Below, piece after piece: positions 51,175 through 59,987 of a stretch of 64,000 nucleotides of DNA. Both the position numbers and the translations under genes were made by a program. How positions within the stretch are numbered: position 1 is the stretch's first letter; every line of letters starts with the position of its first letter. Below the pieces are notes generated by a model. That model was not told where the DNA came from and did not search any database. It worked only from the letters and a program-made list of their open reading frames with translations. Where the stretch lies: contig NZ_CP049863.1 of the NCBI RefSeq assembly GCF_011299575.1, positions 3,348,001 to 3,412,000 on the forward strand, in the 5' to 3' direction. Origin of the DNA: Leucobacter viscericola. Lineage in GTDB: Bacteria; Actinomycetota; Actinomycetes; Actinomycetales; Microbacteriaceae.

Positions 51175-53790
51175 ATGAACAACGGAGAACGCGTGAACCT
51201 CGGTCAACTGCTCGACGATCAACTCATCGGTGACGGCGAGATCAACACTGACGACGTGTTTGCCGCGTTCGAGGAGTGGGCCTGGGAAGAAAAAGCGCTT
51301 CGCCTGTATCCCGCGCAAGAAGAGGCGATCCTCGGCATTGCGTTCGGCAGCAACGTGATCCTCGCGACGCCCACTGGCACCGGCAAGTCGCTCGTGGCGC
51401 TCGGCGCGCACTTCATCGCCGTCGCGGCTGGCCAGCGCACGGTGTATACCGCTCCAATCAAGGCGCTCGTCAGTGAGAAGTTCTTTGACCTCGTCGACGT
51501 GTTCGGCGCCGAGCGCGTTGGCATGGTGACGGGGGACACCTCGATCAATCCCGACGCGCCGATTCTGTGCTGCACTGCCGAGATCCTTGCGAACCTCGCG
51601 ATTCGGGATCGCGACGCCGGTGGCATCACCCAGGTGGTCATGGACGAGTTCCACTTCTACGCCGAGCCCGATCGCGGCTGGGCGTGGCAGGTGCCATTGC
51701 TGCTCATGAACAACACGCAGTTTTTGCTCATGTCTGCGACGCTCGGCGACGTCACCGACCTCGCCGACGACCTCAGCCGTCGTACAGGCCGCGACACCAC
51801 GCTCGTCACCGGCGTCGAACGCCCGGTGCCGCTGCACTTCGAGTACCAGGCCGCGCCCGCCCACGAGGTCGTCGAGAAGCTGCTTGAGGATCGACAGACC
51901 CCCGCCTACCTCGTCCACTTCAACCAGTCGCACGCGATCGAGCAGGCGCAAGCGCTCGCCAGCATTCGTATTGTCGACCGCGCCGGTCGCGACGAAATTG
52001 CGGAAGCGATCGGCGACTTCAAGTTCTCCACCGGGTTTGGCAATACCCTTTCACGCCTCGTGCGTTCCGGCATCGGCGTGCACCACGCGGGCATGCTGCC
52101 GCGCTACCGCCGCCTCGTGGAGCAGCTCGCCCAGCGCGGGCTGCTGCGGGTGATCTGCGGCACCGACACACTGGGTGTTGGTATCAACGTGCCGATCCGC
52201 ACCGTTGTGCTCACCGCCCTCACCAAGTTCGACGGCGAGAAAATGCGCCGGCTCTCAGCTCGCGAGTTCCACCAGATCGCGGGTCGCGCCGGTCGCGCGG
52301 GCTTCGACACTGAGGGCGACGTGATTGCGCTCGCCCCCGAACACGAGATCGAGAACGTGAAGGCCGCAGCCAAAGCCGAGGCGAAAGCGAGCGGCGGCAA
52401 AAAGGCGAAACCGGTCAAGAAAAAGTCGCCCCCGCAGGGCTTTGTAGCCTGGTCGGAGGCGACTCTCGACAAGCTCGTGACCTCGCAGCCCGAGGCGCTC
52501 GTCAGTCGCATGCGGGTCACCCACGCGATGGTGCTCGGTGTGATCGGTCGCGGTGAACACCGCGAGGGTGAGGCGCTCGAAACCATGCGGACGCTCGTGT
52601 TCGACACCCACGAACCGCGTGCCACCCAATTCGCCCACGCCCGCAAGGCGATCGAGATCTTCCGCACGCTGCGCAACGGCGGCATCGTGGAGGTGCACGA
52701 AGACCCGCGCGGCCACCGCCTACTCAGACTGACGGTCGAACTGCAGGCGAACTTCGCGCTCAACCAGCCGCTCTCACCGTTTGCGCTCGCCGCAATCGAG
52801 CTGCTGGATCCCGAATCTGACAGCTACCCGCTCGACGTCATCTCAATTATCGAAGCAACCCTCGAGAACCCGCGCGCAATCGTGCGGGCTCAGGAGCACA
52901 AGGCCCGCGGTGAGGCGGTCGCCGCCATGAAGTCCGAGGGGATCGAATACGACGAGCGCATGGAGCTGCTCGAAGCGGTGACCTACCCAATGCCGCTCAA
53001 GGAGCTGCTCGACGAGGCCTTCCACGAGTACCTCAAAGAGGTGCCGTGGGCGCGCGACTATGAGCTGCGGCCGAAGTCGGTTGTGCGCGACATGATCGAG
53101 CGCGCCTTCGGGTTTCGGGATCTCGTGTCGTTCTACCAGCTCAGCCGTGCCGAGGGTGGGGTGCTGCGTTATCTCAGCGACGCGTATCGCGCCATCGAAC
53201 GGACGGTGCCCGAGCAGGCAAAGACCCCGGAACTCGAAGAACTCATCGATTGGCTGGGGGAGCTGGTGCGGCAGGTCGACTCAAGTCTCATTGACGAGTG
53301 GGAAGAGCTGGCGAACCCCGATCCCGAGGCTCACCGTGCCGCGCACTCGGGCGGCGGGATCGACGTGCCGCCACCGGCGCGCTCCGTGCTGAGCAACGAG
53401 CGAGCGTTTATGGTGATGCTGCGCAACGCACTCTTCAGGCGAGTGCAGGCGGCAGCGTTCGAACGCTACGACGTGCTGGCCGAGCTTGAGAGCGCACACG
53501 CGACGGGGCCTGGGTCTTTCAACGAGGATCGCTGGCGCGATGCACTCGCCGGATACTTCACCGAGTACGACGAGATCCTTACTGATGCCGACGCGCGCGC
53601 CTCGAAGTTCTTGGAGATCGATCGGAGCGCCGAAGCCGTGGCGGCGGGCACCTGGCGCTTCCGTCAGGTGCTGCTAGACCCCGAGGGCGATCGCGACTGG
53701 GGCATCGAGGGGATCGTGGATCTCGATGCGTCTGAGGCGGAGGGCGAACCCGTGGTGCGGGTCGAGCGAGTTGGACCGTTTCGTGACTAG
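51175..53790 (+). CDS. DEAD/DEAH helicase with DUF3516 C-terminus
   Basis: An 871-residue Ski2/HelY-like helicase. Walker A is TPTGTGKSLVAL, Walker B is VVMDEFHFY (DEFH in place of DEAD), motif III is LLMSATL, and the C-terminal helicase motifs are SGIGVHHAGMLPRYRRLVEQLAQ, GTDTLGVGINVP and QIAGRAGRAGFD. A lysine/alanine-rich insertion (about residues 390-425) is followed by the DUF3516 region, ending near VRVERVGPFRD. The family is typical of actinobacteria and probably acts in RNA processing. deoC follows after 9 nt, with its -10 overlapping this gene's stop. No clear ribosome site precedes the ATG. Confidence 0.9.
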   Translation: MNNGERVNLGQLLDDQLIGDGEINTDDVFAAFEEWAWEEKALRLYPAQEEAILGIAFGSNVILATPTGTGKSLVALGAHFIAVAAGQRTVYTAPIKALVSEKFFDLVDVFGAERVGMVTGDTSINPDAPILCCTAEILANLAIRDRDAGGITQVVMDEFHFYAEPDRGWAWQVPLLLMNNTQFLLMSATLGDVTDLADDLSRRTGRDTTLVTGVERPVPLHFEYQAAPAHEVVEKLLEDRQTPAYLVHFNQSHAIEQAQALASIRIVDRAGRDEIAEAIGDFKFSTGFGNTLSRLVRSGIGVHHAGMLPRYRRLVEQLAQRGLLRVICGTDTLGVGINVPIRTVVLTALTKFDGEKMRRLSAREFHQIAGRAGRAGFDTEGDVIALAPEHEIENVKAAAKAEAKASGGKKAKPVKKKSPPQGFVAWSEATLDKLVTSQPEALVSRMRVTHAMVLGVIGRGEHREGEALETMRTLVFDTHEPRATQFAHARKAIEIFRTLRNGGIVEVHEDPRGHRLLRLTVELQANFALNQPLSPFALAAIELLDPESDSYPLDVISIIEATLENPRAIVRAQEHKARGEAVAAMKSEGIEYDERMELLEAVTYPMPLKELLDEAFHEYLKEVPWARDYELRPKSVVRDMIERAFGFRDLVSFYQLSRAEGGVLRYLSDAYRAIERTVPEQAKTPELEELIDWLGELVRQVDSSLIDEWEELANPDPEAHRAAHSGGGIDVPPPARSVLSNERAFMVMLRNALFRRVQAAAFERYDVLAELESAHATGPGSFNEDRWRDALAGYFTEYDEILTDADARASKFLEIDRSAEAVAAGTWRFRQVLLDPEGDRDWGIEGIVDLDASEAEGEPVVRVERVGPFRD

Positions 53791-53793
53791 GGT
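53788..53793 (+). promoter_or_regulatory. -10 box of deoC, leaderless
   Basis: TAGGGT begins in the upstream TAG stop and ends 6 nt before the ATG at 53800. Confidence 0.55.
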
Positions 53794-53799
53794 AAATGT

Positions 53800-54510
53800 A
53801 TGACCCAGAGCGAACTCACGGCCGAACACTTCCTGACGATTGCGGATCACACGCTTCTCGCTCCCGGAACCACTGCCGCCGAGCTTGACGCATTCATGGT
53901 GACCGCCGCCGAAATTGGTGTTTCGCGTGTCTGCGTGAGTTCTTCACTGCTGCCAGCAGACGCTCGTGGCGCAGAGATCGTGACCGTCGTCGGATTCCCC
54001 TCTGGCGCCCACCACGCCTCGGTGAAGGTGGCAGAGACTGCGGAAGCCGTCGCCAATGGCGCCAACGAGATCGATATGGTCGTGAACCGCGGGTTGGTGC
54101 GCGCGGGCGAGTGGGCCGCGGTTGAAGACGAGATCAGGGCAGTACGGGAAGCCTGCCCGGGTCGTGTGCTGAAGGTGATTATCGAGTCTGCGGCTTTGAG
54201 CGACGAGGAAATCGTCGAGTCCTGCCGCGCGGCCGAGGCTGCGGGCGCGGACTTCGTGAAGACCTCAACGGGCTTCGACCCGGCGGGTGGGGCCAGCGTG
54301 CACGCCGTGCGTTTGATGGCGGCGACGGTCGGCGACAGGCTCGGGGTGAAGGCGTCTGGCGGGATCCGCACCACCGCAGCCGTGCGTGAGCTGTGGGCGG
54401 CGGGAGCTACGCGATTCGGAGTCTCGGGCACCGCGGCAATTCTCGCCGAATGGGATGCGCCGGCGATCCTGAATGCTGCTGCGGCTGGCGCTTCGAACGA
54501 GAGCTACTAA
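53800..54510 (+). CDS. deoC: Deoxyribose-phosphate aldolase
   Basis: A 236-residue class I aldolase that splits 2-deoxyribose-5-phosphate into glyceraldehyde-3-phosphate and acetaldehyde. The Schiff-base lysine is in [14 protein letters not shown] and the second lysine in [12 protein letters not shown], with [11 protein letters not shown] and VIIESAAL completing the barrel. The length is normal. The ATG at 53800 is 9 nt after the helicase stop, has no Shine-Dalgarno sequence and carries a leaderless-type TAGGGT box 6 nt upstream. It marks the last ordinary gene before the lower-GC island at 54.5 kb. Confidence 0.96.
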   Translation: MTQSELTAEHFLTIADHTLLAPGTTAAELDAFMVTAAEIGVSRVCVSSSLLPADARGAEIVTVVGFPSGAHHASVKVAETAEAVANGANEIDMVVNRGLVRAGEWAAVEDEIRAVREACPGRVLKVIIESAALSDEEIVESCRAAEAAGADFVKTSTGFDPAGGASVHAVRLMAATVGDRLGVKASGGIRTTAAVRELWAAGATRFGVSGTAAILAEWDAPAILNAAAAGASNESY

Positions 54511-54539
54511 CGAGCGCTTTCGGGCGAAAAAGCCGCGAG

Positions 54540-55352
54540 ACGCAGACCACGACCGAAGTCCAGAAAGCTAGTTGCATGCAGGCCATTGCGCGCCTGTATA
54601 CAAGAGAAGCTTTCTGGGTTTTGGTCACCGGAACAAATCAGCCGCAGCCTTCAGACGAACTATCCGACCGATCCAGGAATGCGTGTGGCCGCTGAGACGA
54701 TCTATCAGGCCCTGTACATGCAAGGCATGAGGACTGTTGCGGCGAGAAATCGCTGCCGCGTTACGGAACGGGAAAGCACGCCGAACCCAGCGAAGGCATC
54801 CTCAGAAGCGTCAGCCACGTTTCACCGACGCGATATAGATGATCTCCGAGCGACCTAGCGAAGTCGCAGATCGAACGATCCCGGGGCACAGGGAGGTCGA
54901 CCTTATTATCGGAAAGGCGGGGCGAGTCAGATCGGTACCCTCGTTGAACGCTCAACCCGGTATGTAATGCTCGTTCATCTCCCAACTGTGCGCGACGCGA
55001 CCACGGTTCGGGCGGCACCCGTGCAGACAATGAAACATCTCCCACAGAAATTGCACCAATCATTGACCTGGGACCAAGGGTCGGAGATGGCCGAGCATAA
55101 GATGTTCTTCACCGATACCGGCATACCTGTGTTTTTCCGCGACCCGGCATCACCTTGGCAGCGTGGATCCAACGAGAATACCAATCGGCTACTTCAGCAA
55201 TATTTCCCGAAAGGTACAGATCTCTCAGCCCACAGCGCCGATGACCTCGCCCGAGTTGCCGCTCCGCTCAACGCCCGCCCAAGAAAGACTTTAGGGTAGA
55301 GAACACCAGTCCAACTGTTGAGCACAGCCCTCAATTGCGCTACGGTTCTTGG
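54540..55352 (+). pseudogene. IS30 family transposase remnant
   Basis: Three fragments in different frames together read as the C-terminal two-thirds of an IS30 transposase. FWSPEQISRSLQTNYP and ETIYQALYMQG come first (in the 54586 frame), then a frameshifted stretch around 54840-54960 (ERPSEVADRTIPGH and DLIIGKAG). SLTWDQGSEMAEH, DPASPWQRGSNENTNRLL and FPKGTDLSAHSADDLA follow at 54967-55299. A TAG replaces the expected Trp after RKTLG, and in-frame residues continue to about 55352. The N-terminal HTH part and left end are missing. It is an old, inactive copy. I saw no reliable terminal repeats. Confidence 0.88.
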
Positions 55353-55956
55353 CGCAAGATCATCAGCCGGTCCTGAAGTTTTTCGGGTTGCACAGTGAGA
55401 TGAGGTAATCCCACCAGTGGCCGCAGATCTTCCACAGGCGTGTTCCAAAGACACAAATGAGTGAGGGTGCTGAGTCCGGCGAGCGGTCTCAGAATCTTTA
55501 CTTGCGTTTCAAGCAAGTCAAGGCTCAGTAGAGAAGTTAGCTCGGTGAGCGGACTCAGGTCCACAACTGGTGTGTAGGACAAGTCAAGGTGCTGAGGTGC
55601 AGTCAAACTGGCCAACGGCTCCAGATCCATAACCTGAGTTTGAGACAGGCTTAAGGTTCGCAGCGTGTAAAGCCCGGCGAGCGGGCTCAGATCCAAAACT
55701 GGCGCGTAGGCCAAGTCGAGATGCTGCAGGGCGTCAGACTGGCGAGCGGGCTCAGGTCCGTGACTGACGTGCAGTTCAAGTCCAGGGTCCGCAAGTTAGT
55801 CAGAATTTGGATCCCTGTCAGCGACTCCACTTCCGCTTCCGAATTTGAAAGTTCGAGGTCGGCAATAGCTCCGGCTCCAAGCCCGGTTGAGAGCTGTGAA
55901 AGGGCCTGCTCGGCGTCGGAGCGCAAAGCGGGGTCAGTTAGCAACTCGAGGCTCAT
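55340..55956 (-). pseudogene. Leucine-rich-repeat protein gene, apparently frameshifted
   Basis: Two overlapping minus-strand frames (55687-55956 and 55340-55714) make one leucine-rich-repeat protein if one base is added or removed near 55720. The repeat is about 22 residues: TNLRTLDLNCTSVTDLSPLASL, then after the shift LQHLDLAYAPVLDLSPLAGL and further copies to PHLTVQPEKL. Repeats of this type occur in internalin-like proteins. No signal peptide is present at MSLELLTDPAL, so the product would be cytoplasmic or the 5' part is lost. The 3' end meets the IS30 remnant. A sequencing error could explain the shift. Confidence 0.7.
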
Positions 55957-56069
55957 CCCACAATTCTCGTCCCTTTTCGCGCAAGTACAGGGCAGTTCAG
56001 TACTTCGCCACTGAAGCTAGGGAGCAGGCTGAATGTCTTTTGAACGCATCGAAGTCAGTTTTGAACTTC

Positions 56070-56288
56070 TCAATACGATTTCCAACCGATAGTCCTTGCC
56101 ACTTCAATGTGAGCGTGCAATTCTGCACCTAGCGGCATTAAGCACCAGAAGTGGTCCTGCAAGCCAACTTGGCATTTAAGACCACTTCTGACGTCCTTGA
56201 AGTTCTGGAGTGTTGCAATGACCGCTAGAGCCCACCCAAGCGAGGGGGGTGCAAACAACAACGTTTTCGTTACTTCAGCCAGCACCAC
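56070..56288 (-). CDS. Possible small hypothetical ORF in the low-GC island
   Basis: A 72-residue open frame (GWALAVIATLQNFKD and HFWCLMPLGAELHAHIEVAR) from GTG 56288. I do not recognise it. A further 40 codons in a neighbouring frame downstream (LKWQGLSVGNRIEKFKTDFD) also look protein-like, so this may be the remains of one frameshifted gene. The rest of 55957-56309 shows nothing else. Confidence 0.25.
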   Translation of the reverse strand: MVLAEVTKTLLFAPPSLGWALAVIATLQNFKDVRSGLKCQVGLQDHFWCLMPLGAELHAHIEVARTIGWKSY

Positions 56289-56309
56289 GCAACGAAATGG
56301 CGCGAGTCT

Positions 56310-56921
56310 CTAGTGGCAAGGCAGTCCGGGGTTCTTGGTATCAGAATACGCGCCCCCGCTAATGGGAGTCCCGCCAGGGTAAGTAACCGTTCCATTGGCA
56401 ATCATCCGAAAGTTGGTATATGGCTGCCCAGCCGTGCAAATATATTCAACGCTCTTTTGCGTTAAGGATGCCGCGCCCCAGTTTTGGTTAGTAAACGGAC
56501 CGGCGACTTTCTGCCACCCCCAGATTTCCTGCCTGTAGATGTCCGTTGAGAATGCCAGGTATTCGACCGGGACATTGCAACTAAGTGACGGCTTGCCACC
56601 AATTGCTCCAAATTGGTACCCGCTACCTGAGGTGCGCAACCAAATCTCCCCAGTGTCCTGCATGCACAACGGGTTTGTCTTTGCAACGAAGGTATGCGGC
56701 CCGGCCAGAGAAACTTGCCCTTCCGTGTCGTCCTGCATTCCACTAACCAGCTCGTTCATCTCATCATTCGTGAGCGTGTCAGGAAGCGGCGCAACAGGCG
56801 CAGAATCGGCAGTGAAGGTTACGGGGTTGAGCGGCGACGCGTTCGCTGCCTGCGGAACTGACACAAATATGGCGCAAGAACTCAGGAGAATCAAGGAAGC
56901 CTTAACAGTTACTTTTTTCAT
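56310..56921 (-). CDS. Secreted hypothetical protein
   Basis: About 203 residues. The N-terminus MKKVTVKASLILLSSCAIF and VPQAANASP forms a Sec signal peptide with cleavage near ANA-SP at residue about 29. The mature protein has several cysteines (LCMQD, SCNVP, ICTAG, LPCH) and many aromatics. I do not recognise a domain. The start ATG 56921 is supported by the signal peptide and a TAGGTT box 7 nt upstream. The frame extends 12 codons further. It lies in a stretch with lower GC than the rest of the window, consistent with acquired DNA. Confidence 0.68.
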   Translation of the reverse strand: MKKVTVKASLILLSSCAIFVSVPQAANASPLNPVTFTADSAPVAPLPDTLTNDEMNELVSGMQDDTEGQVSLAGPHTFVAKTNPLCMQDTGEIWLRTSGSGYQFGAIGGKPSLSCNVPVEYLAFSTDIYRQEIWGWQKVAGPFTNQNWGAASLTQKSVEYICTAGQPYTNFRMIANGTVTYPGGTPISGGAYSDTKNPGLPCH

Positions 56922-56928
56922 ATTGCAC

Positions 56929-56934
56929 AACCTA
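56929..56934 (-). promoter_or_regulatory. -10 box of secreted protein gene, leaderless
   Basis: On the minus strand TAGGTT is followed by 7 nt and the ATG at 56921. Confidence 0.45.
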
Positions 56935-56974
56935 GCCTTGACCATATCTCCAAGCAAAAGCCAATGATCACAGA

Positions 56975-56980
56975 TACCCT
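56975..56980 (+). promoter_or_regulatory. -10 box of small hypothetical gene
   Basis: TACCCT ends 7 nt before ATG 56988. This supports that start over ATG 56964. Confidence 0.35.
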
Positions 56981-56987
56981 TACCGAC

Positions 56988-57197
56988 ATGGAAACGAACA
57001 AGAATTCATCCGGCGTGTGGATCGTTCATGGCATAAATAAAGGCGAAGAACGGATCATCGCAATTTGCGACACGCCCCAAGAGGCTGAGGCGAGTATTGC
57101 CACACTCCAAGATTTCTTTGAAGATTTCCGGTTCGCTTTCTTTCGCCGAGGCTACCGGTTTGGCGAAGACTCCCCTTCAGTATTCAAAGGCGAGTAA
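56988..57197 (+). CDS. Small hypothetical protein
   Basis: A 69-residue acidic cytoplasmic protein (GVWIVHGINKGEERIIAICDTPQEAEASIATLQDFF), with strand-helix alternation suggesting a small alpha/beta fold. I do not recognise it. ATG 56988 fits a TACCCT box. ATG 56964 would add eight residues. A classical intrinsic terminator follows 30 nt after the stop, which supports a real transcription unit. It is divergent from the secreted-protein gene, with close or overlapping promoters. Confidence 0.5.
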   Translation: METNKNSSGVWIVHGINKGEERIIAICDTPQEAEASIATLQDFFEDFRFAFFRRGYRFGEDSPSVFKGE

Positions 57198-57227
57198 TCC
57201 TTCATCTCTTGCCCTCCACCCCAAAAT

Positions 57228-57269
57228 GCCCTCACGCAGCCCCAACCTAGGGTGTGTGAGGGCTTTTTT
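57228..57269 (+). terminator. Intrinsic terminator
   Basis: An 8-bp stem GCCCTCAC/GTGAGGGC with a 20-nt loop and six T residues, placed just after the small ORF at 56988. Confidence 0.8.
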
Positions 57270-57345
57270 GCTGCGAAACCGTGTCCTCGGTGTCGAGGCG
57301 CACGAACGACGCGGTGCCGCGGTCGCCTACGTAAGACGGAGGAAG

Positions 57346-57621
57346 ATGCTGGGTCGGTTCAGCGGGGCAACCCTGGAGCTAAACGTCTCCACCTACGATG
57401 ACTTAAAAGTAGGCCACAAGGCGGAGTATGGCTTACCGGATGCAAAAAGCCACGATCAAAATGAGATAGCCAAGAAGTATCCGATTCGTGCGGCGTATGC
57501 AATTGTTCGAGCTGACGCCTTCACCGGACAAGAAGCAGTGATGGTCGTAGTCAGAAACGTTCTGACAGAACAAAATGGTCGGGTCCACCAGTTGATGGTG
57601 GACCCGACCATTTCTGTGTGA
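57346..57621 (+). CDS. Doubtful ORF, possible gene fragment
   Basis: About 91 residues, including YDDLKVGHKAEYGLPDAKSHDQ and YPIRAAYAIVRADAFTGQ, which look protein-like. The last codons, however, run through a strong terminator hairpin. The frame is open back to 57097 but passes through another terminator, so a fragment of a lost gene is more likely than an intact one. GGAGGA lies only 2 nt before the ATG, too close for a normal start. Confidence 0.25.
   Translation: MLGRFSGATLELNVSTYDDLKVGHKAEYGLPDAKSHDQNEIAKKYPIRAAYAIVRADAFTGQEAVMVVVRNVLTEQNGRVHQLMVDPTISV
57573..57613. terminator. Strong bidirectional intrinsic terminator
   Basis: A 17-bp perfect stem AAATGGTCGGGTCCACC/GGTGGACCCGACCATTT with a 7-nt loop, T-rich on both exits. 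It ends the island's rightward transcripts and the leftward SHOCT gene. Confidence 0.85.
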
Positions 57622-57695
57622 TCAAAGTTCAACAGTGTTGCGACGACAACTGGATCATACGAGTCGAAACCGCGGAACCGTTTTTTGGTCTTGTG

Positions 57696-58103
57696 CTAGC
57701 TGGCAGCTGCCTTGCCGAGTGCAGCCTGCTTCAGTGAGTCAAACTCAGCCTGCGTAATGGCGCCGGAGTCGAGAAGCTCCTTTGCGCGAGCGATTTCGTC
57801 AGTGGGCGTTGGTGTGGCAGTGGCGACGGTTCGAATGTAGGCGTCGGCCTGCTCACGTGCCTGCTGGGACTGACGTTCTGCACGCTCAGCCATGCCGCGT
57901 CCGCGGGCGATGAGGTACACGAGGGCGGTGATAAACGGCAGGAATACCAGGAAGAGCAGCCAGAGTGCCTTGAGCCAGCCGTTGAGCTTTCGATCCCGGA
58001 ATAGGTCAGCGATGATTGAGAACAGAGCCATCAAGTAGGCAATGAACACGAAGAAGGTCAGGAACCACCAGATTACATCCCAGATAGAAGACCAAAAAGA
58101 CAT
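57696..58103 (-). CDS. Membrane protein with PLDc_N-like and SHOCT domains
   Basis: A 135-residue protein. Two membrane helices (IWWFLTFFVFIAYLMALFSIIAD and LKALWLLFLVFLPFITALVYLI) resemble the phospholipase D nuclease N-terminal (PLDc_N) region. A charged helical linker (AERAERQSQQAREQ) follows. The C-terminal DEIARAKELLDSGAITQAEFDSLKQAAL is a SHOCT motif. SHOCT modules mediate oligomerisation, and this combination is common in actinobacteria, with an unknown, perhaps stress-related role. AAGGGG precedes the ATG by 7 nt. Confidence 0.85.
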   Translation of the reverse strand: MSFWSSIWDVIWWFLTFFVFIAYLMALFSIIADLFRDRKLNGWLKALWLLFLVFLPFITALVYLIARGRGMAERAERQSQQAREQADAYIRTVATATPTPTDEIARAKELLDSGAITQAEFDSLKQAALGKAAAS

Positions 58104-58343
58104 GACAGTTCCCCTTCGACATAGTCGCGGAGCCCAGTTGGTGGGTAATGCCGCGTATTGAATGCACTTGCGAGGTCTACGACGACCTCACGTGGCTCAG
58201 CATACAACTGTGAAAAAAGTTGCCCGAGCCCCTTGATAACGGACGCTTAAACCGGTATTAGGTTGCCGAACAGGCCAGCGATAACACCGATCAAGGGCCA
58301 AACCCGCTGCACATCTCTTGTGGGCTGCCGGGGTGCGGGGCAA

Positions 58344-58349
58344 TAGACT
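58344..58349 (+). promoter_or_regulatory. -10 box of Ppx/GppA gene, leaderless
   Basis: TAGACT ends 6 nt before the ATG at 58356, the same hexamer and spacing as purN. Confidence 0.6.
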
Positions 58350-58355
58350 TTCCTC

Positions 58356-59309
58356 ATGCGACTCGGAGTGATCGATGTGGGCTCGAATACCGTCCACCTA
58401 CTTGTGGTTGATGCTCACCCTGGAGCAAGTCCGATCCCGTTCCACTCACAGCGCTCGACCGTGCGGTTGATGCGCTATCTCGACGCGCATGGCGCCATCG
58501 TTGAAGAGGGCGTGCAGCTGATCCTCGACGGTGTGAAAGAGTCAGTGCGCACCGCACGCGAGATCGGTGTTGATGATCTGATCTCGACGGCGACGAGTGC
58601 CATTCGTGAAGCCTCAAACGGTGACGAGGTGCTCGCGCGAATCACTCGAGAAACCGGTGTGCAACTGCAGGTGCTGTCGGGCGAGGACGAAGCCCGGATC
58701 ACGATGCTTGCGGTGCGGCGCTGGCTCGGGTGGTCGGCGGGGGAGGTGCTGCTGTTTGATATTGGTGGCGGCTCGTTCGAGATCGCGCAGGGTGCCGACG
58801 AGTATCCTGACGTGCAGGTGTCGCTGCCGCTCGGGGCGGGGCGGTCGACGATTAATTTCTTGGTTGAGGATCCGCCACCGTATGAGGCGGTATCGAAACT
58901 TCGCGCGCATGCCCGTGCTGAGTTCACCCGAGTGCGTGAAGAGTTCTTTATGGAGCGTCCGCGACCGAAGCGGGTCGTCGGTACCTCGAAGACGATCCGA
59001 TCACTCGCGAGGCTTGTGGGTGGCCCGCCCGACCCCGTTACGGGCGACCTGGCGCAGCTGCACTACGTGGGGCTGCGGGAGTGGGAGCCGTCGCTGCGGC
59101 AGATGCCAGGATCTGTGCGGGAGTTTTTGCCGGGCATCACTCCGGAGCGCGGGTACCAGATTCTCGCCGGCGCCATTGTGCTGCGAACCGCGATGAAGGT
59201 GTTTGAGGTAGAAACCCTCAACGTGTCGCCGTGGGCACTGCGCGAGGGGATCGTGCTGCGCTACATTGACGCCCTTGATGGGCGGGGTGCGGAGCCCGTC
59301 GAGGGGTAA
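58356..59309 (+). CDS. Ppx/GppA-family exopolyphosphatase
   Basis: A 317-residue actin-like ATPase-fold phosphatase. The first phosphate loop is GVIDVGSNTVHLLVVD, the second is LLFDIGGGSFEIA, and the region LSGEDEARITML carries the catalytic Glu. VVGTSKTIRSLARL in the C-terminal half matches actinobacterial Ppx. It hydrolyses polyphosphate or pppGpp. The length is that of the short, single-module form without the C-terminal HD domain. The gene has a leaderless-type TAGACT box. No polyphosphate kinase gene is near. Confidence 0.92.
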   Translation: MRLGVIDVGSNTVHLLVVDAHPGASPIPFHSQRSTVRLMRYLDAHGAIVEEGVQLILDGVKESVRTAREIGVDDLISTATSAIREASNGDEVLARITRETGVQLQVLSGEDEARITMLAVRRWLGWSAGEVLLFDIGGGSFEIAQGADEYPDVQVSLPLGAGRSTINFLVEDPPPYEAVSKLRAHARAEFTRVREEFFMERPRPKRVVGTSKTIRSLARLVGGPPDPVTGDLAQLHYVGLREWEPSLRQMPGSVREFLPGITPERGYQILAGAIVLRTAMKVFEVETLNVSPWALREGIVLRYIDALDGRGAEPVEG

Positions 59310-59427
59310 GGACCGGGGTTTCCCGTGGTGGTAAGCCTCTGGGTTCACCCTCGCTCACAGCCACGACTTTTCCACAGATTTTCGGTTTGCGGCCCGAGCC
59401 TGCCTCGAGCCGGGCAATGTGGAAGTC

Positions 59428-59880
59428 ATGACTCAAACACCTCATGTACCTAACCGCGAACGCCCTCTCGTCACCGATGTTGAACTGCATCAGACCCTCG
59501 AGTTTCTATTGCAGTGCGCGAACCAGCGCCAAGTGTGGCTCATTATGTTCGGCGAAGACAAGTGCGTGGCCGGTCCACTCATGCCCATGTCGGATTATCC
59601 GGTTGATCCCGAAGAGCTTATCGAGGCCGATGACCTCGGCCAGGTGACGTTCTCGCACGCGCTCCTCGTGAGAGCGGGCATGATCTGTGCGATGACTGGC
59701 GGGCGTGAACTCGTTTTTGTGTGGGAGCGCCTCGGGTCTCGCGACCTCACCCCTAGTGATGTCGCGTGGGCGCGGGCTGTCGTGCGGGAATCTGAGTCGG
59801 GTGAGGTGCCGAGCATTCGGGCTCAGTTCGTACTGCACGATAGGGGACTCCGTCAGCTCAGGCCCGACGATCTTGTCTAG
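59428..59880 (+). CDS. Conserved hypothetical protein
   Basis: A 150-residue cytoplasmic protein. It has an N-terminal helix LVTDVELHQTLEFLLQCANQRQVWLIMF, a middle with CVAGPLMPMSDYPVDPEELIEADDLGQ, and a strand-rich end MTGGRELVFVWERLGSRDLTPSDVAWARAVVRES. I do not recognise a named family. The start is ATG 59428, with a GTG 9 nt upstream possible. No ribosome site is obvious, and CAATGT 7 nt upstream could be a weak -10. It stands before the tRNA-Gln gene without functional links. Confidence 0.65.
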   Translation: MTQTPHVPNRERPLVTDVELHQTLEFLLQCANQRQVWLIMFGEDKCVAGPLMPMSDYPVDPEELIEADDLGQVTFSHALLVRAGMICAMTGGRELVFVWERLGSRDLTPSDVAWARAVVRESESGEVPSIRAQFVLHDRGLRQLRPDDLV

Positions 59881-59987
59881 CTGAATGGGCTCGGCGCGCG
59901 CGGCCTACCTTGATTTGATGTTCCGGCCTACGTTCTGTAAGCTTGACTCTCGGTGCCAAGCTCCCCGGAGTCTTGGATTTCCGCCAT

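Noticed and set aside
54393..54695. Plus-strand ORF of 100 codons across the deoC end
   Set aside because: It starts inside deoC in another frame and ends inside the IS30 remnant with no protein-like pattern.
57097..57345. The upstream half of the 174-codon ORF ending at 57621
   Set aside because: It overlaps the small gene ending at 57197 and reads through a classical intrinsic terminator, so it is not a credible coding start.
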